DNA of 46,827 nt from Streptomyces sp. AW19M42 (GCA_000470535.1 CBRG010000114.1:1-46827); one strand, 5' to 3'. Positions 25,681 to 34,578 are shown, counted from the stretch's first letter. The notes: a model not told the origin generated them from the sequence alone. Numbers and translations are program-made.

Positions 25681-26700
25681 ATGGCCATGCCACTCCGTCA
25701 GACCATCAAGATTGCGACGTACCTTGTTGAACAGAAGCTTCGCAAGCGGGACAAGTTCCCGCTGATTGTCGAGCTGGAGCCCCTGTTCGCCTGCAATCTC
25801 GCCTGCGAAGGCTGCGGGAAGATTCAGCATCCGGCCGGAGTTCTCAAGCAGCGGATGCCGGTGGCCCAGGCCGTCGGCGCGGTGCTCGAATCCGGCGCCC
25901 CGATGGTCTCCATCGCGGGCGGTGAGCCGCTGATGCATCCGCAGATCGATGAAATCGTCCGGCAGCTGGTGGCAAAGAAGAAGTACGTCTTCCTCTGCAC
26001 CAACGCGATGCTGCTGCGGAAGAAGATCGAGAAATTCACGCCGTCGCCCTACTTCGCGTTCGCCGTGCACATCGACGGGCTGCGCGAGCGGCACGACGAA
26101 TCGGTTGCCAAGGAAGGAGTGTTCGACGAGGCGGTCGCCGCGATCAAGGAGGCGAAGCGACGCGGCTTCCGGGTCACCACCAATTCCACCTTCTTCAACA
26201 CCGACACTCCGCAGACGATCATCGAGGTCATGAATTACCTCAATGACGATCTGAAGGTGGACGAGATGATGATCTCGCCCGCCTACGCATACGAAAAGGC
26301 ACCCGACCAGGAGCACTTCCTGGGAGTCGAGCAGACCCGCGAGCTGTTCAAGAAGTCCTTCGCGGGCGGCAACCGGGCCAAGTGGCGGCTCAACCACTCG
26401 CCGCTCTTCCTGGACTTCCTGGAGGGCAAGGCCGACTTCCCGTGCACGGCGTGGGCCATTCCCAACTACTCGCTCTTCGGCTGGCAGCGGCCCTGCTATC
26501 TGATGAGCGACGGCTACGTGCCGACGTACCAGGAACTCATCGAGAAGACCGACTGGGACAAGTACGGCCGGGGCAAGGACCCGCGCTGCGCCAACTGCAT
26601 GGCGCACTGCGGCTACGAGCCCACCGCCGTACTGGCCACCATGGGGTCGCTGAAGGAATCCCTGCGTGCCGCGCGGGAGACCATCGGCGGGAACCGGTGA
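25681..26700 (+). CDS. hpnH: Adenosylhopane synthase HpnH (radical SAM)
   Basis: A 339-residue radical SAM enzyme that adds the 5'-deoxyadenosyl group to diploptene, the first step in building the C35 hopanoid side chain. The 4Fe-4S cluster cysteines are C38, C42 and C45 (FACNLACEGCGK). The SAM-binding GGEP motif is in SIAGGEPLMHPQ. Further cysteines near the C-terminus (DPRCANCMAHCGYEPTAV) match the family. Its GC content is lower than that of its neighbours, as often seen in this conserved gene. The gene is intact and followed immediately by the ispG relic. Confidence 0.96.
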   Translation: MAMPLRQTIKIATYLVEQKLRKRDKFPLIVELEPLFACNLACEGCGKIQHPAGVLKQRMPVAQAVGAVLESGAPMVSIAGGEPLMHPQIDEIVRQLVAKKKYVFLCTNAMLLRKKIEKFTPSPYFAFAVHIDGLRERHDESVAKEGVFDEAVAAIKEAKRRGFRVTTNSTFFNTDTPQTIIEVMNYLNDDLKVDEMMISPAYAYEKAPDQEHFLGVEQTRELFKKSFAGGNRAKWRLNHSPLFLDFLEGKADFPCTAWAIPNYSLFGWQRPCYLMSDGYVPTYQELIEKTDWDKYGRGKDPRCANCMAHCGYEPTAVLATMGSLKESLRAARETIGGNR

Positions 26701-26701
26701 G

Positions 26702-26893
26702 GTGATCACCGCCGGAGAACCAGTGGCACTGGCTCTCCGCGAGCCGCCGGCCCGGCCGCTCGCGACGCGCCGCCGTGCGCGGCGCGTCCAGGCCGGGCCT
26801 GCGGCGGTCGGCCGGGACGTACCGGTTCCGGTGCAGCCGATGACGAGGACCGGAACGTCACCATCGGGGGTCCCCGCCGTCACCGTGAGCTGA
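26702..26893 (+). pseudogene. ispG: Relic of ispG: N- and C-terminal ends fused by an internal deletion
   Basis: Between hpnH and dxs, where S. coelicolor-type hopanoid operons carry ispG as I recall it, a 63-codon frame remains. Residues about 23-48 (RRRARRVQAGPAAVGRDVP and the following PVPVQPMTRT) align with the conserved IspG N-terminus, of the type RR-SRQIQVG-VAVGGDAPVSVQSMTTTRT. The last ten residues, [10 protein letters not shown], align with the IspG C-terminal tail (PSGEPEVTVS type). Everything between, some 300 codons with the substrate site and the Fe-S cysteines, is missing, so it cannot be an enzyme. The fused frame stays open to the original TGA, 25 bases before dxs. The reference sequences are from memory. 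Confidence 0.82.
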
Positions 26894-26918
26894 GACAGGA
26901 TTAGAGAGGGGGCCCGGC

Positions 26919-28856
26919 ATGACGCTTCTGCGGAGCATCCGGGGGCCGCACGATCTCAAGACGCTCAACGAACCACAGCTCGGTGAACTGGCCGAGGACA
27001 TCAGCAAGTTCCTGATTCAGGCGGTGGCCAGGACCGGCGGCCACCTGGGGCCCAACCTCGGCGTCGTGGAGCTGTCCATCGCCCTGCACCGGGTGTTCGA
27101 CTCGCCCGTGGACCGCGTTCTGTGGGACACCGGCCACCAGAGCTACGTACACAAGCTCCTCACCGGGCGGCAGGACTTCTCCAAGCTGCGTGGCAGGGGG
27201 GGCCTCTCCGGCTACCCCTCCCGCGAGGAGTCCGAGCACGACGTCATCGAGAACAGCCACGCCTCCACGGTGCTCGGCTGGGCCGACGGCCTCGCCAAGG
27301 CCAACCAGGTACTGGGCCGCCCCGACCACGTCGTCGCGGTCATCGGTGACGGGGCACTCACCGGCGGCATGGCCTGGGAGGCGCTGAACAACATCGCCGC
27401 CGCCAGGGACCGGCCACTGATCATCGTCGTCAACGACAACGAGCGCTCCTACGCGCCGACCATCGGCGGCCTCGCCAACCACCTCGCCACCCTGCGCACC
27501 ACCGACGGCTACGAACGCTTCCTCTCCTGGGGCAAGGGCGTCCTCCAGCAGACCCCCGTCATCGGACAGCCGCTCTACGAGTCGCTGCACGGCGCCAAGA
27601 AGGGGTTCAAGGACGCCTTCGCCCCGCAGGGCATGTTCGAGGACCTCGGCCTGAAGTACCTCGGACCCATCGACGGCCATGACACCGCCGCCGTCGAGTC
27701 CGCGCTGCAACGGGCGAAACGCTTCCACGGCCCGGTACTCGTGCACTGCCTCACGGAGAAGGGCCGCGGCTATCAGCCCGCCCTCCAGGACGATGCCGAC
27801 CGCTTTCACACCGTCGGCGCGATGGACCCGCTGACCTGCGCCCCGCTCACCCCCGCCGCCGGACCGTCCTGGACCTCGGTGTTCGGGGACGAGATCGCCG
27901 CGATCGGGGCGGAGCGGCCCGACGTCGTCGCCATCACCGCCGCGATGCTGCACCCGGTGGGGCTGACGAAGTTCGCCGAGGCCTTCCCGGACCGGGTCTG
28001 GGACGTGGGCATCGCGGAACAGCACGCGGCGGTCTCGGCTGCGGGACTGGCCACCGGCGGACTGCATCCCGTCGTCGCCGTCTACGCGACCTTCCTCAAC
28101 CGGGCCTTCGACCAGTTGTTGATGGACGTCGCGCTGCACAGGTGCGGGGTGACCTTCGTGCTGGACCGGGCCGGTGTCACCGGGCCCGACGGCGCGTCCC
28201 ACAACGGCATGTGGGACATGTCCATGCTCCAGGTCGTGCCGGGACTGCGGATCGCGGCACCGCGCGACGCCGGCCAGCTGCGGGCCCAGCTGCGCGAGGC
28301 CGTCGACGTCGATGACGCCCCGACCGTGATCCGGTTCCCCAAGGAGTCGGTGGGGGAGCCCGTCCCCGCCATCGGCCGGATCGGCTCCATGGACGTACTG
28401 CAGCGCGACGAGGACGCCGATGTGCTGCTGGTCGCGGTGGGCGTCATGGCCCCCGTCTGCCTGCGGGCAGCCGACCTGCTCGCGGGCGCCGGCATCCGCT
28501 GCACCGTGGTCGACCCCCGCTGGGTCAAGCCGGTCGACGGGCAGCTGGCCCCGCTCGCCGCACGGCACCGGCTCGTCGCCGTCGTCGAGGACAACAGCCG
28601 GGCCGGCGGTGTCGGCTCGGCTGTCGGGCAGGCGCTGCGGGACGCGGGGACCGACGTGCCGCTGCGCACGTTCGGCATTCCCGAGCAGTTCCTCGCCCAC
28701 GGCAAGCGCGCAGAGGTGCTGGCCGACATCGGACTCACCCCGGTCGAGATCGCCGGCCGCATCAGCGCGACCCTGGCCGTGCGGCCGAAGGCCGCCGACG
28801 ACGGCCACCACGAGCGCGACACCCTGAACAACGGGCACAAGGAGAGCGGGGCATGA
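26919..28856 (+). CDS. dxs: 1-deoxy-D-xylulose-5-phosphate synthase
   Basis: A 645-residue thiamine-diphosphate enzyme making DXP from pyruvate and glyceraldehyde 3-phosphate, the entry step of the MEP isoprenoid pathway. Motifs include [16 protein letters not shown], the ThDP/Mg motif [32 protein letters not shown], and the transketolase pyrimidine-binding part [16 protein letters not shown]. The ATG has GAGAGGGGG upstream. The stop overlaps hpnO as ATGA. It is probably an operon-specific copy that raises precursor supply when hopanoids are made; its former partner ispG is decayed. Confidence 0.96.
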   Translation: MTLLRSIRGPHDLKTLNEPQLGELAEDISKFLIQAVARTGGHLGPNLGVVELSIALHRVFDSPVDRVLWDTGHQSYVHKLLTGRQDFSKLRGRGGLSGYPSREESEHDVIENSHASTVLGWADGLAKANQVLGRPDHVVAVIGDGALTGGMAWEALNNIAAARDRPLIIVVNDNERSYAPTIGGLANHLATLRTTDGYERFLSWGKGVLQQTPVIGQPLYESLHGAKKGFKDAFAPQGMFEDLGLKYLGPIDGHDTAAVESALQRAKRFHGPVLVHCLTEKGRGYQPALQDDADRFHTVGAMDPLTCAPLTPAAGPSWTSVFGDEIAAIGAERPDVVAITAAMLHPVGLTKFAEAFPDRVWDVGIAEQHAAVSAAGLATGGLHPVVAVYATFLNRAFDQLLMDVALHRCGVTFVLDRAGVTGPDGASHNGMWDMSMLQVVPGLRIAAPRDAGQLRAQLREAVDVDDAPTVIRFPKESVGEPVPAIGRIGSMDVLQRDEDADVLLVAVGVMAPVCLRAADLLAGAGIRCTVVDPRWVKPVDGQLAPLAARHRLVAVVEDNSRAGGVGSAVGQALRDAGTDVPLRTFGIPEQFLAHGKRAEVLADIGLTPVEIAGRISATLAVRPKAADDGHHERDTLNNGHKESGA

Positions 28857-30245
28857 AGGACGACGGGCCCAAGGGCTTCGATCTGGCGCAACTCCTCGCG
28901 GAGCGCGGAGCCGAGCGCTACGAGCTGCACACCAAGCACCTCAACCACCAGCTCCCGCGCATGCTGCGCACCATCGGCTTCGACAAGGTCTACGAACGGG
29001 CCGAGGGCGCGCACTTCTGGGACGCGGAGGGCAACGACTACCTGGACATGCTGGCCGGCTTCGGTGTGATGGGGCTCGGCCGGCACCACCCGGTCGTACG
29101 CAAGGCGCTGCACGACGTCCTGGACGCCTCGCTCGCCGACCTCACCCGCTTCGACTGCCAGCCACTGCCCGGCCTGCTGGCAGAGAAGCTGCTCACGCAC
29201 AGCCCGCACCTGGACCGGGTGTTCTTCGGCAACAGCGGTACGGAGGCCGTCGAGACGGCGCTCAAGTTCGCCCGGTACGCGACCGGGAAGCCGAGGATCC
29301 TGTACTGCACGCACGCCTTCCACGGACTGACCACCGGCTCGCTCTCGGTCAACGGCGAGGACTGCTTCCGGGACGGCTTCGCACCCCTGCTGCCCGACAC
29401 CGCCATCGACCTCGGTGACCTGGACGCACTGCGGCGCGAGCTGAAGCGCGGCGATGTGGCCGGCCTGGTCGTCGAGCCGATCCAGGGCAAGGGCGTGCAC
29501 GCCTCGCCGCCCGGCTTCCTGCGCGCCGCCCAGGAGCTGCTGCACAAGCACAAGGCCCTGCTCATCGCCGACGAGGTGCAGACCGGTCTGGGCCGGACCG
29601 GCGACTTCTACGCGTACCAGCACGAGGAGGGCGTCGAACCGGATCTGGTCTGCGTCGCCAAGGCGCTCTCCGGCGGCTATGTGCCGGTCGGGGCGACACT
29701 CGGCAAGGACTGGATCTTCAAGCGTGTCTACTCCTCGATGGACCGAGTGCTGGTCCACTCGGCCAGCTTCGGCTCCAACGCCCAGGCCATGGCGGCCGGA
29801 CTCGCGGTCCTCTCGGTGGGAGGACGAGGAGACCGTGGCCAACGCCCGCCGCACCGGCGATTCTCTGCGTGAGAGGCTGGCCGCGCTGGTCGACCGCTAC
29901 GAGCTGCTGCACGAGGTGCGGGGACGCGGGCTGATGATCGGCATCGAGTTCGGCCGGCCGTCCTCGTTGAAGCTGCGCAGCCGCTGGACCATGCTCCAGG
30001 CCGCCCGCAAGGGACTCTTCGCGCAGATGGTCGTCGTACCGCTGCTCCAGAAGCACCGGATCCTCACCCAGGTCTCCGGCGACCACCTCGAAGTGATCAA
30101 GCTGATTCCGCCCCTCGTCATCGACGAGGCGGACGTGGACCGGTTTGTGGCCGCGTTCACGGCGGTGATGGACGACGCGCACAACGGCGGGCTGATGTGG
30201 GACTTCGGCCGGACCCTGGTGAAGCAGGCCGTCGCCAACCGCTGA
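28853..30245 (+). pseudogene. hpnO: hpnO aminotransferase with a 2-base frameshift
   Basis: A class III PLP aminotransferase expected to convert ribosylhopane to aminobacteriohopanetriol. The first 322 codons are normal: VFFGNSGTEAVETALKFARY, THAFHGLTTGSLS, LIADEVQTGLGRTG, and the PLP lysine in VAKALSGGYVPVGA. At 29818/29819 the frame breaks. The downstream family sequence (EDEETVANARRTGDSLRERLAAL to the end) continues in another frame to 30245. Restoring two bases, probably AT of a Met codon, between LSV and EDEE gives a 464-residue protein of normal length. As written, translation ends at 29872 after 339 residues without the C-terminal domain. The break is a real mutation or a sequencing error; it is not in a homopolymer. 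Confidence 0.85.
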
Positions 30246-30256
30246 TCAGCGGGATT

Positions 30257-30291
30257 TTGCCTGGGAGGCAAGAAATTTGCCTCCCAGGAAA
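30257..30291. promoter_or_regulatory. Tandem TTGCCT-NNN-AGG(C)AA operators and hairpin before the XRE-cupin gene
   Basis: TTGCCT-GGG-AGGCAA (30257-30271) is a perfect half-site repeat. A second copy, TTGCCT-CCC-AGGAAA (30277-30291), is nearly perfect. Together they also form a 12-base hairpin (30260-30271 with 30277-30288). They lie 21-55 bases upstream of the regulator's ATG, which suits autorepression. The hairpin could also end the hopanoid transcript. Confidence 0.6.
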
Positions 30292-30311
30292 TACCCTGGC
30301 CCAATGGACAC

Positions 30312-30920
30312 ATGAATCCTGCAGAAGCAGGGGCGGCCGACGAGCTGCCCGGTGTCGCGCCACGCCTGCGCGATCTGCGCCGCGGCCGCGGGCTGACCCT
30401 GGAGACCGCCGCCCAGCGCGCCGGGCTCTCGCCCGCCCATCTGTCCCGGCTGGAAACGGGCCGTCGTCAGCCCTCGCTGCCGATGCTGCTCGGACTCGCC
30501 AGGATCTACGGTACGACGGTCTCCGAGCTGCTCGGCGAGATCCCCCCGGAACGTGACGCGATCGTCCGCGCCCGGAAGTTCGAGGGGGCGGAGGCGGACG
30601 GCTGGATGTACCAGCAGGCCGGTGGGGTCGGCCGGGCGATGCAGGCGCTGCGCGTCCGGGTGCCGTACGGCGCGCAGGGCGACCTGGTGCGCGTCCACCC
30701 CGGTGAGGAATGGCTCCACGTCCTGGCCGGGAACCTCCGGGTGACCCTCGGGGACACCGTGCACGACCTCGGCCCCGGCGACAGCGCGCACTTCGACTCG
30801 CTCACCCCGCACCGGATCGCGGCGCCTGACCGCGAGGGTGCGGAGCTGCTCTTCGTTCACACCCTGCTGCAGAGCCCCGCCGCCGAGCTGTGCCTCGGCA
30901 GCGGGATCCACCGTCGCTGA
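30312..30920 (+). CDS. XRE-family regulator with C-terminal cupin domain
   Basis: A 202-residue regulator. Residues about 15-70 form an XRE helix-turn-helix (LRDLRRGRGLTLETAAQRAGLSPAHLSRLETGRRQPSLPMLLGLARIYG). Residues about 125-195 form a cupin sensor (GEEWLHVLAGNLRVTLGDTVHDLGPGDSAHFDSLTPHRI). It sits at the end of the hopanoid operon, as in other streptomycetes, which makes it a candidate regulator of hopanoid genes or of the small membrane protein downstream. Tandem palindromes just upstream suggest autoregulation. No identical palindrome was seen before hpnC. The ligand is unknown. Confidence 0.92.
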   Translation: MNPAEAGAADELPGVAPRLRDLRRGRGLTLETAAQRAGLSPAHLSRLETGRRQPSLPMLLGLARIYGTTVSELLGEIPPERDAIVRARKFEGAEADGWMYQQAGGVGRAMQALRVRVPYGAQGDLVRVHPGEEWLHVLAGNLRVTLGDTVHDLGPGDSAHFDSLTPHRIAAPDREGAELLFVHTLLQSPAAELCLGSGIHRR

Positions 30921-30966
30921 CACGCCGTCCCGCCGCCGGCCCGTCCGGTCACCAGAGAGGACCGTC

Positions 30967-31143
30967 ATGTCCGATTCCGAGAACTACGACCCGCTGACCC
31001 CGGCCAGGCGCAAGGAGTCCGACTCCCAGGAGCGCAAGATGCCGCGCGGGCTCGTCATCAGGCTGTTCGCCTACCTGGTGGCCGGGCACGTCATCGCGGG
31101 CTTCCTCTACCTGCTGTTCGCGGTGGGGATGCACAACCAGTAG
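30967..31143 (+). CDS. Small single-helix membrane protein (DUF6126-like)
   Basis: A 58-residue protein. It has a charged, hydrophilic N-terminal half (SENYDPLTPARRKESDSQERKMPRG) and one membrane helix (LFAYLVAGHVIAGFLYLLFAVGM). It begins 46 bases after the XRE-cupin gene, with GAGAGGA in front of the ATG, so the two are probably co-transcribed. It resembles the small DUF6126 proteins that often accompany this type of regulator. Function is unknown; the pairing suggests the regulator controls its level. Confidence 0.8.
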   Translation: MSDSENYDPLTPARRKESDSQERKMPRGLVIRLFAYLVAGHVIAGFLYLLFAVGMHNQ

Positions 31144-31163
31144 CCGGTGGCGCCCCCGGCCCG

Positions 31164-31976
31164 TCAGGAGTCTTCGAGGAGCCGCTCGCGCAGCCGCTCC
31201 CGCGTCTCGGGCGTGATCTTCAGCCCCTCGGAGAGGTAGCGCTCCGTACCGCCCCAGGTCTCGTCGATCGTGGCGAAGGCCGCCCCGAGGTATTCGCTGT
31301 GGGCGCCGAAGAGCGGGCTGAGGAGCTCCATCACCTCGGGCGACATCCCGGCCGCGGAGGTGTCGCTGCGGCGCACCCGGTAGCGGCGGTGGGTGTCGTT
31401 GGACTTGAGGTAGTCCGCCTCGACCGTCTCGCGACCGACGCCCACCGCGAGCAGCGAGATCGCGATCGAGAGCCCGGCCCGGTCCTTGCCCGCCGCACAG
31501 TGCATCAGGGCCGGGACGCTGTCCTCGGCCAGGGCGTGCAGCACCCGGCTGTGCTCGGCGGTGCGGTCCAGGATGATCGAGCGGTAGGAGGCGACCATGC
31601 GGTCGGTCCCCTTGCCGCCGCCGAGGATTCCGCGCAGCTCGTCCATGTTGCCGTCGCGCACCATCCGCCAGAACTCGGTGCCGTCCGCCGGGTCGGTGAG
31701 CGGGATGTTCACATTGCGTACGCCGGGCAGCTCGACGTCCGGTCCGTCCAGCTTGAGGTCGGCGGCGTTGCGGAAGTCGAAGACGGTGTGCAGGCCGAGG
31801 CCGCCGAGGAACGCCACGTCCTCCGGCGTGGCGCCCGCCAGGTGACCGCTGCGGTAGAGCCGCCCGTACCGCACCAGGCGGCCGTCCGACGTGGGCAGTC
31901 CGCCCACGTCACGGAAGTTGCGGACCCCCGCCAGCTCGGGTTCCGTCGACGGGGTCTGCGGCAGCTGCTGCGTCAC
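31164..31976 (-). CDS. Tyrosine-protein phosphatase (Y_phosphatase3/PtpB-like)
   Basis: A 270-residue phosphatase of the bacterial PTP/PtpB-like family. The N-terminus has the usual LAGVRNFRDVGGLPTSDGRLVRYGRLYRSGHL. The catalytic P-loop is HCAAGKDRAG, matching CX5R with the Asp-Arg typical of this group. The substrate may be a phosphotyrosine protein or a phosphoinositide. GTG 31976 is chosen because AGGAG lies 5 bases upstream; another GTG two codons earlier overlaps that site. It is convergent with the small membrane protein gene, with 20 bases between stops. Confidence 0.9.
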   Translation of the reverse strand: MTQQLPQTPSTEPELAGVRNFRDVGGLPTSDGRLVRYGRLYRSGHLAGATPEDVAFLGGLGLHTVFDFRNAADLKLDGPDVELPGVRNVNIPLTDPADGTEFWRMVRDGNMDELRGILGGGKGTDRMVASYRSIILDRTAEHSRVLHALAEDSVPALMHCAAGKDRAGLSIAISLLAVGVGRETVEADYLKSNDTHRRYRVRRSDTSAAGMSPEVMELLSPLFGAHSEYLGAAFATIDETWGGTERYLSEGLKITPETRERLRERLLEDS

Positions 31977-32397
31977 GGTCACTCCTGGGGGCTCTGCCGC
32001 CGACGCGTGTCGCCGACGGGTCCACTCCCGTGACGATACGACATCGGATAGGCGGACAATCACCCCGGCGACGGCCCCGGTCCTGCCCTCTGTACTGCGC
32101 CTTCGTGGGGCGCCGACGCGAACGATGGCCACGCCATGTCCGTATTGAGGTCTTTAGTGGAACTTGCCCCGCTTATGCGGGAGATGGTCACCCCCTCGTG
32201 AGCGGGATCATATCCGTGACGGTGTGTGGCGGTGCTCCGGCTGGGTAATCCGTGCACCGCGCGGAAAGCCAAGATCCATAATCCACGGAGTGTGACCGGA
32301 ATTCCGTGTCGCATTTCCGGTGCGGAATGCGGCGTGGAACGCGTGGCTTGTTTCCGCCGTCCTGGCTCGCTTACGTTCCATGTCAATCCGGATGGAA
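31977..32397 (+). other. Non-coding region upstream of the c-di-AMP riboswitch
   Basis: About 420 bases between the divergent phosphatase gene and the riboswitch aptamer. It should hold both promoters. A small hairpin (CCCGC-TTAT-GCGGG, near 32170-32183) is visible, along with AT-richer patches around 32140-32165 and 32260-32310. I cannot place promoter boxes with confidence and see no conserved short gene. Confidence 0.45.
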
Positions 32398-32563
32398 CGC
32401 CTAATCCTGCCGCCGTCCGGAATTCCGCACCCACTCACCGTGTGGCAGGAGCGGGGGAACCAGGTAAGCCGCCGACCGGAGCGATCCGGCCGGCTCGGGG
32501 TGAAGTCGCGCCAGGCGCGGCCGGGCATCTCCAGCCCGAACCCGACAGCTCACCTCGCAGGCG
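32398..32563 (+). promoter_or_regulatory. ydaO/yuaA-type c-di-AMP riboswitch
   Basis: The conserved aptamer elements occur in order. P1 is CGCC (32398-32401) with GGCG (32560-32563). AATCCTGCCGCC and its partner GGCAGG follow, then GGGGGAACCA, CGGGGTGAA, and the long conserved 3' block CCCGAACCCGACAGCTCACC with TCGCAGGCG. This is the c-di-AMP-sensing class that normally switches off cell-wall hydrolase and osmolyte genes when the nucleotide is high. It lies directly before the ribosome site (GGAGAGGA, 32566-32573) of the LysM/M23 gene. Confidence 0.93.
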
Positions 32564-32581
32564 CCGGAGAGGAAATTCTTC

Positions 32582-33535
32582 ATGCCCATCCCGGGTAAGC
32601 ACCGCCGTCCCAAGTCCAGCACCATCGCCCGCGGCGTCGTCGTCGCGAGTGCCGGCGGAGCCGTCATCGCGCTTCCGCTGCTCGGCGCCACCGGTGCCAA
32701 CGCCGCGGAACAGGCCGCTCCCGCCACCGCGAAGTCGGCCGCCGCCACGCACGCCACCCCGGCCAAGCCGGTCGCGGACAAGCAGTCCGGCACCACGACG
32801 TACTCCGTGGTCTCCGGCGACTACCTGTCGAAGATCGCCGCCGAGCACAAGGTCAAGGGCGGCTGGGAGAAGCTGTACCAGGACAACCGCAAGGCCGTCG
32901 GCGACAACCCGAGCCTGATCTTCCCGGGCATGAAGCTGACCCTCGGCGGCAAGGCCTGGGGCCACGCCCCGGCCACCGGCTCGCACACCTCCACGGGTTC
33001 CACGACCCCGTCGAAGGCCCCCTCGAAGGCTCCGGCCAAGACCGAGTCGAAGGCCCCCACGGCCTCCAACACCGGGTCCTCGTCCGACACCCAGGCGTCC
33101 AACGCGGCGTCGGACGAGCAGGGCAGCGCCTCCGGCTACGTCCACCCGGTCCCCGGCAACCACACCACCGCCTACCGCGCCTCCGGCGCCAGCTGGTCCA
33201 GCGGCAGCCACACCGGCATCGACTTCCCCGTCTCCACCGGCACCAGCGTGAAGGCGATCACCTCCGGCACCGTCGTCACCGCGGGCTGGGGCGGCGCGTA
33301 CGGCAACGAGGTCGTCATCAAGCACGCCGACGGCCACTACTCGCAGTACGGCCACATGTCCTCGCTCTCCGTCTCGGCCGGCCAGACCGTGACCGCGGGC
33401 CAGCAGGTCGGCCTCTCCGGCGCCACCGGCAACGCCACCGGCCCGCACCTCCACTTCGAGGTCCGCACGGGCCCGGCGTACGGCTCGGACATCGACCCGA
33501 TCGCCTACCTGGCGTCACACGGGATCAACGTCTGA
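32582..33535 (+). CDS. Secreted LysM and M23 peptidase (peptidoglycan hydrolase)
   Basis: A 317-residue secreted protein. It has a signal peptide (RGVVVASAGGAVIALPLLGATGANA, cleavage near residue 43) and a LysM domain (TYSVVSGDYLSKIAAEHKVKGGWEKLYQDNR...PGMKLTL). A low-complexity Ser/Thr/Pro/Lys linker follows. The C-terminal M23 endopeptidase domain has zinc-site residues in SSGSHTGIDFPV and the HLHFEV motif. It would cut peptide cross-links in the cell wall. Control by the c-di-AMP riboswitch upstream fits the known link between that nucleotide and wall hydrolases in streptomycetes. GGAGAGGA lies 8 bases before the ATG. Confidence 0.96.
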   Translation: MPIPGKHRRPKSSTIARGVVVASAGGAVIALPLLGATGANAAEQAAPATAKSAAATHATPAKPVADKQSGTTTYSVVSGDYLSKIAAEHKVKGGWEKLYQDNRKAVGDNPSLIFPGMKLTLGGKAWGHAPATGSHTSTGSTTPSKAPSKAPAKTESKAPTASNTGSSSDTQASNAASDEQGSASGYVHPVPGNHTTAYRASGASWSSGSHTGIDFPVSTGTSVKAITSGTVVTAGWGGAYGNEVVIKHADGHYSQYGHMSSLSVSAGQTVTAGQQVGLSGATGNATGPHLHFEVRTGPAYGSDIDPIAYLASHGINV

Positions 33536-33571
33536 TCCAGCCAGCAGCGGTCCGGTCACCCGGACCCGAGC

Positions 33572-33615
33572 AATACAGAGGGACGGTGCGCGGCGGCGCA
33601 CCGTCCCTCTGTATT
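33572..33615. terminator. Perfect 19-bp hairpin terminator
   Basis: AATACAGAGGGACGGTGCG is followed by a CGGCGG loop and its exact complement. It lies 36 bases after the LysM/M23 stop. The ends are AT-rich (AATA/TATT), so it would act in either direction. Confidence 0.9.
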
Positions 33616-33732
33616 GGCGCGACCGCCCTTATTCCCCCTTTACCAAAACCTGACCGGGTGGTCTATCTCACCACCCGTCAACCCCGTAATACGGTCGCGT
33701 AGGTCACAATCGACGGTGCAGGATATTCCCTT

Positions 33733-34578
33733 GTGGCAGACGATTCGAGAAACATCCGACAGGGCGTCATCATCCGACAGGGCGCCATCGAGTCGTACGC
33801 GGCGATTGGCGACAGTTTCACCGAGGGAGTCGGAGACCCGGGCCCGGACGGGACATTCGTCGGCTGGGCCGACCGGTTCGCGGTACTCCTCGCGGACCAG
33901 CTCCCGGACCTGGGAACGGCGCTGCGCGGCACAGCCGCCGCGCACGGACACTTCCGGTACGCCAATCTCGCCGTACGAGGACGTCTCCTCGACCAGATAG
34001 TCGAGGAGCAGGTACCGCGCGCCAAGGAACTCGCCCCCGACCTGGTGAGCTTCTGCGCGGGCGGCAACGACATCATCCGGCCGGGCACCGACCCCGACGA
34101 CGTGGCCGAGCGCTTCGAACGCGCGGTCGCCGAGCTGACCCGGTCGGTCGGCACCGTCATGGTCACCACCGGCTTCGACACCCGCGGCGTTCCGGTGCTC
34201 CGCCACCTGCGCGGAAAGATCGCCACCTACACCGCCCATGTGCGGTCCATCGCGGACCGCTACGACTGCCCGGTGCTCGACCTGTGGTCCCTGCGCTCCG
34301 TGCAGGACCGGCGCGCCTGGGACGGCGACCGGCTGCACCTGTCGCCCGAGGGGCACACCCGCGTCGCGCTGCGCGCCGCCCAGGTCCTCGGCCTCGACGT
34401 GCCGGCCGACCCGGACCAGGAGTGGCCGCCGCAGGTGCATCGGCGAGCGCTGGAGGTCCGGCGCGACGACATGCACTGGGCCCGCGAGTACCTGGTGCCG
34501 TGGATCGGGCGCCGGCTGCGCGGCGAGTCGTCGGGGGACCACGTGGAGGCCAAGCGGCCGGACCTGCTGCCGCTCTGA
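33733..34578 (+). CDS. SGNH/GDSL-family hydrolase
   Basis: A 281-residue esterase/lipase-fold enzyme. Block I is YAAIGDSFTEGVGDP with the nucleophile Ser. Block III is VSFCAGGNDIIRPG. The catalytic Asp-His block is WDGDRLHLSPEGHTRVA. There is no signal peptide, so it acts in the cytoplasm. The substrate is unknown; relatives deacetylate sugars or cleave acyl esters. The GTG at 33733 is the only reasonable start, with no strong ribosome site. Its end abuts a decayed acetyltransferase gene on the other strand. Confidence 0.9.
   Translation: MADDSRNIRQGVIIRQGAIESYAAIGDSFTEGVGDPGPDGTFVGWADRFAVLLADQLPDLGTALRGTAAAHGHFRYANLAVRGRLLDQIVEEQVPRAKELAPDLVSFCAGGNDIIRPGTDPDDVAERFERAVAELTRSVGTVMVTTGFDTRGVPVLRHLRGKIATYTAHVRSIADRYDCPVLDLWSLRSVQDRRAWDGDRLHLSPEGHTRVALRAAQVLGLDVPADPDQEWPPQVHRRALEVRRDDMHWAREYLVPWIGRRLRGESSGDHVEAKRPDLLPL

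Noticed and set aside
26666..26893. A new small gene between hpnH and dxs
   Set aside because: Both ends match ispG and the start overlaps the 3' end of hpnH, so a relic explains it better than a novel gene.
26901..28838. 645-residue minus-strand frame over dxs
   Set aside because: Same length as dxs only because the complementary frame is open. Dxs motifs are complete on the plus strand.
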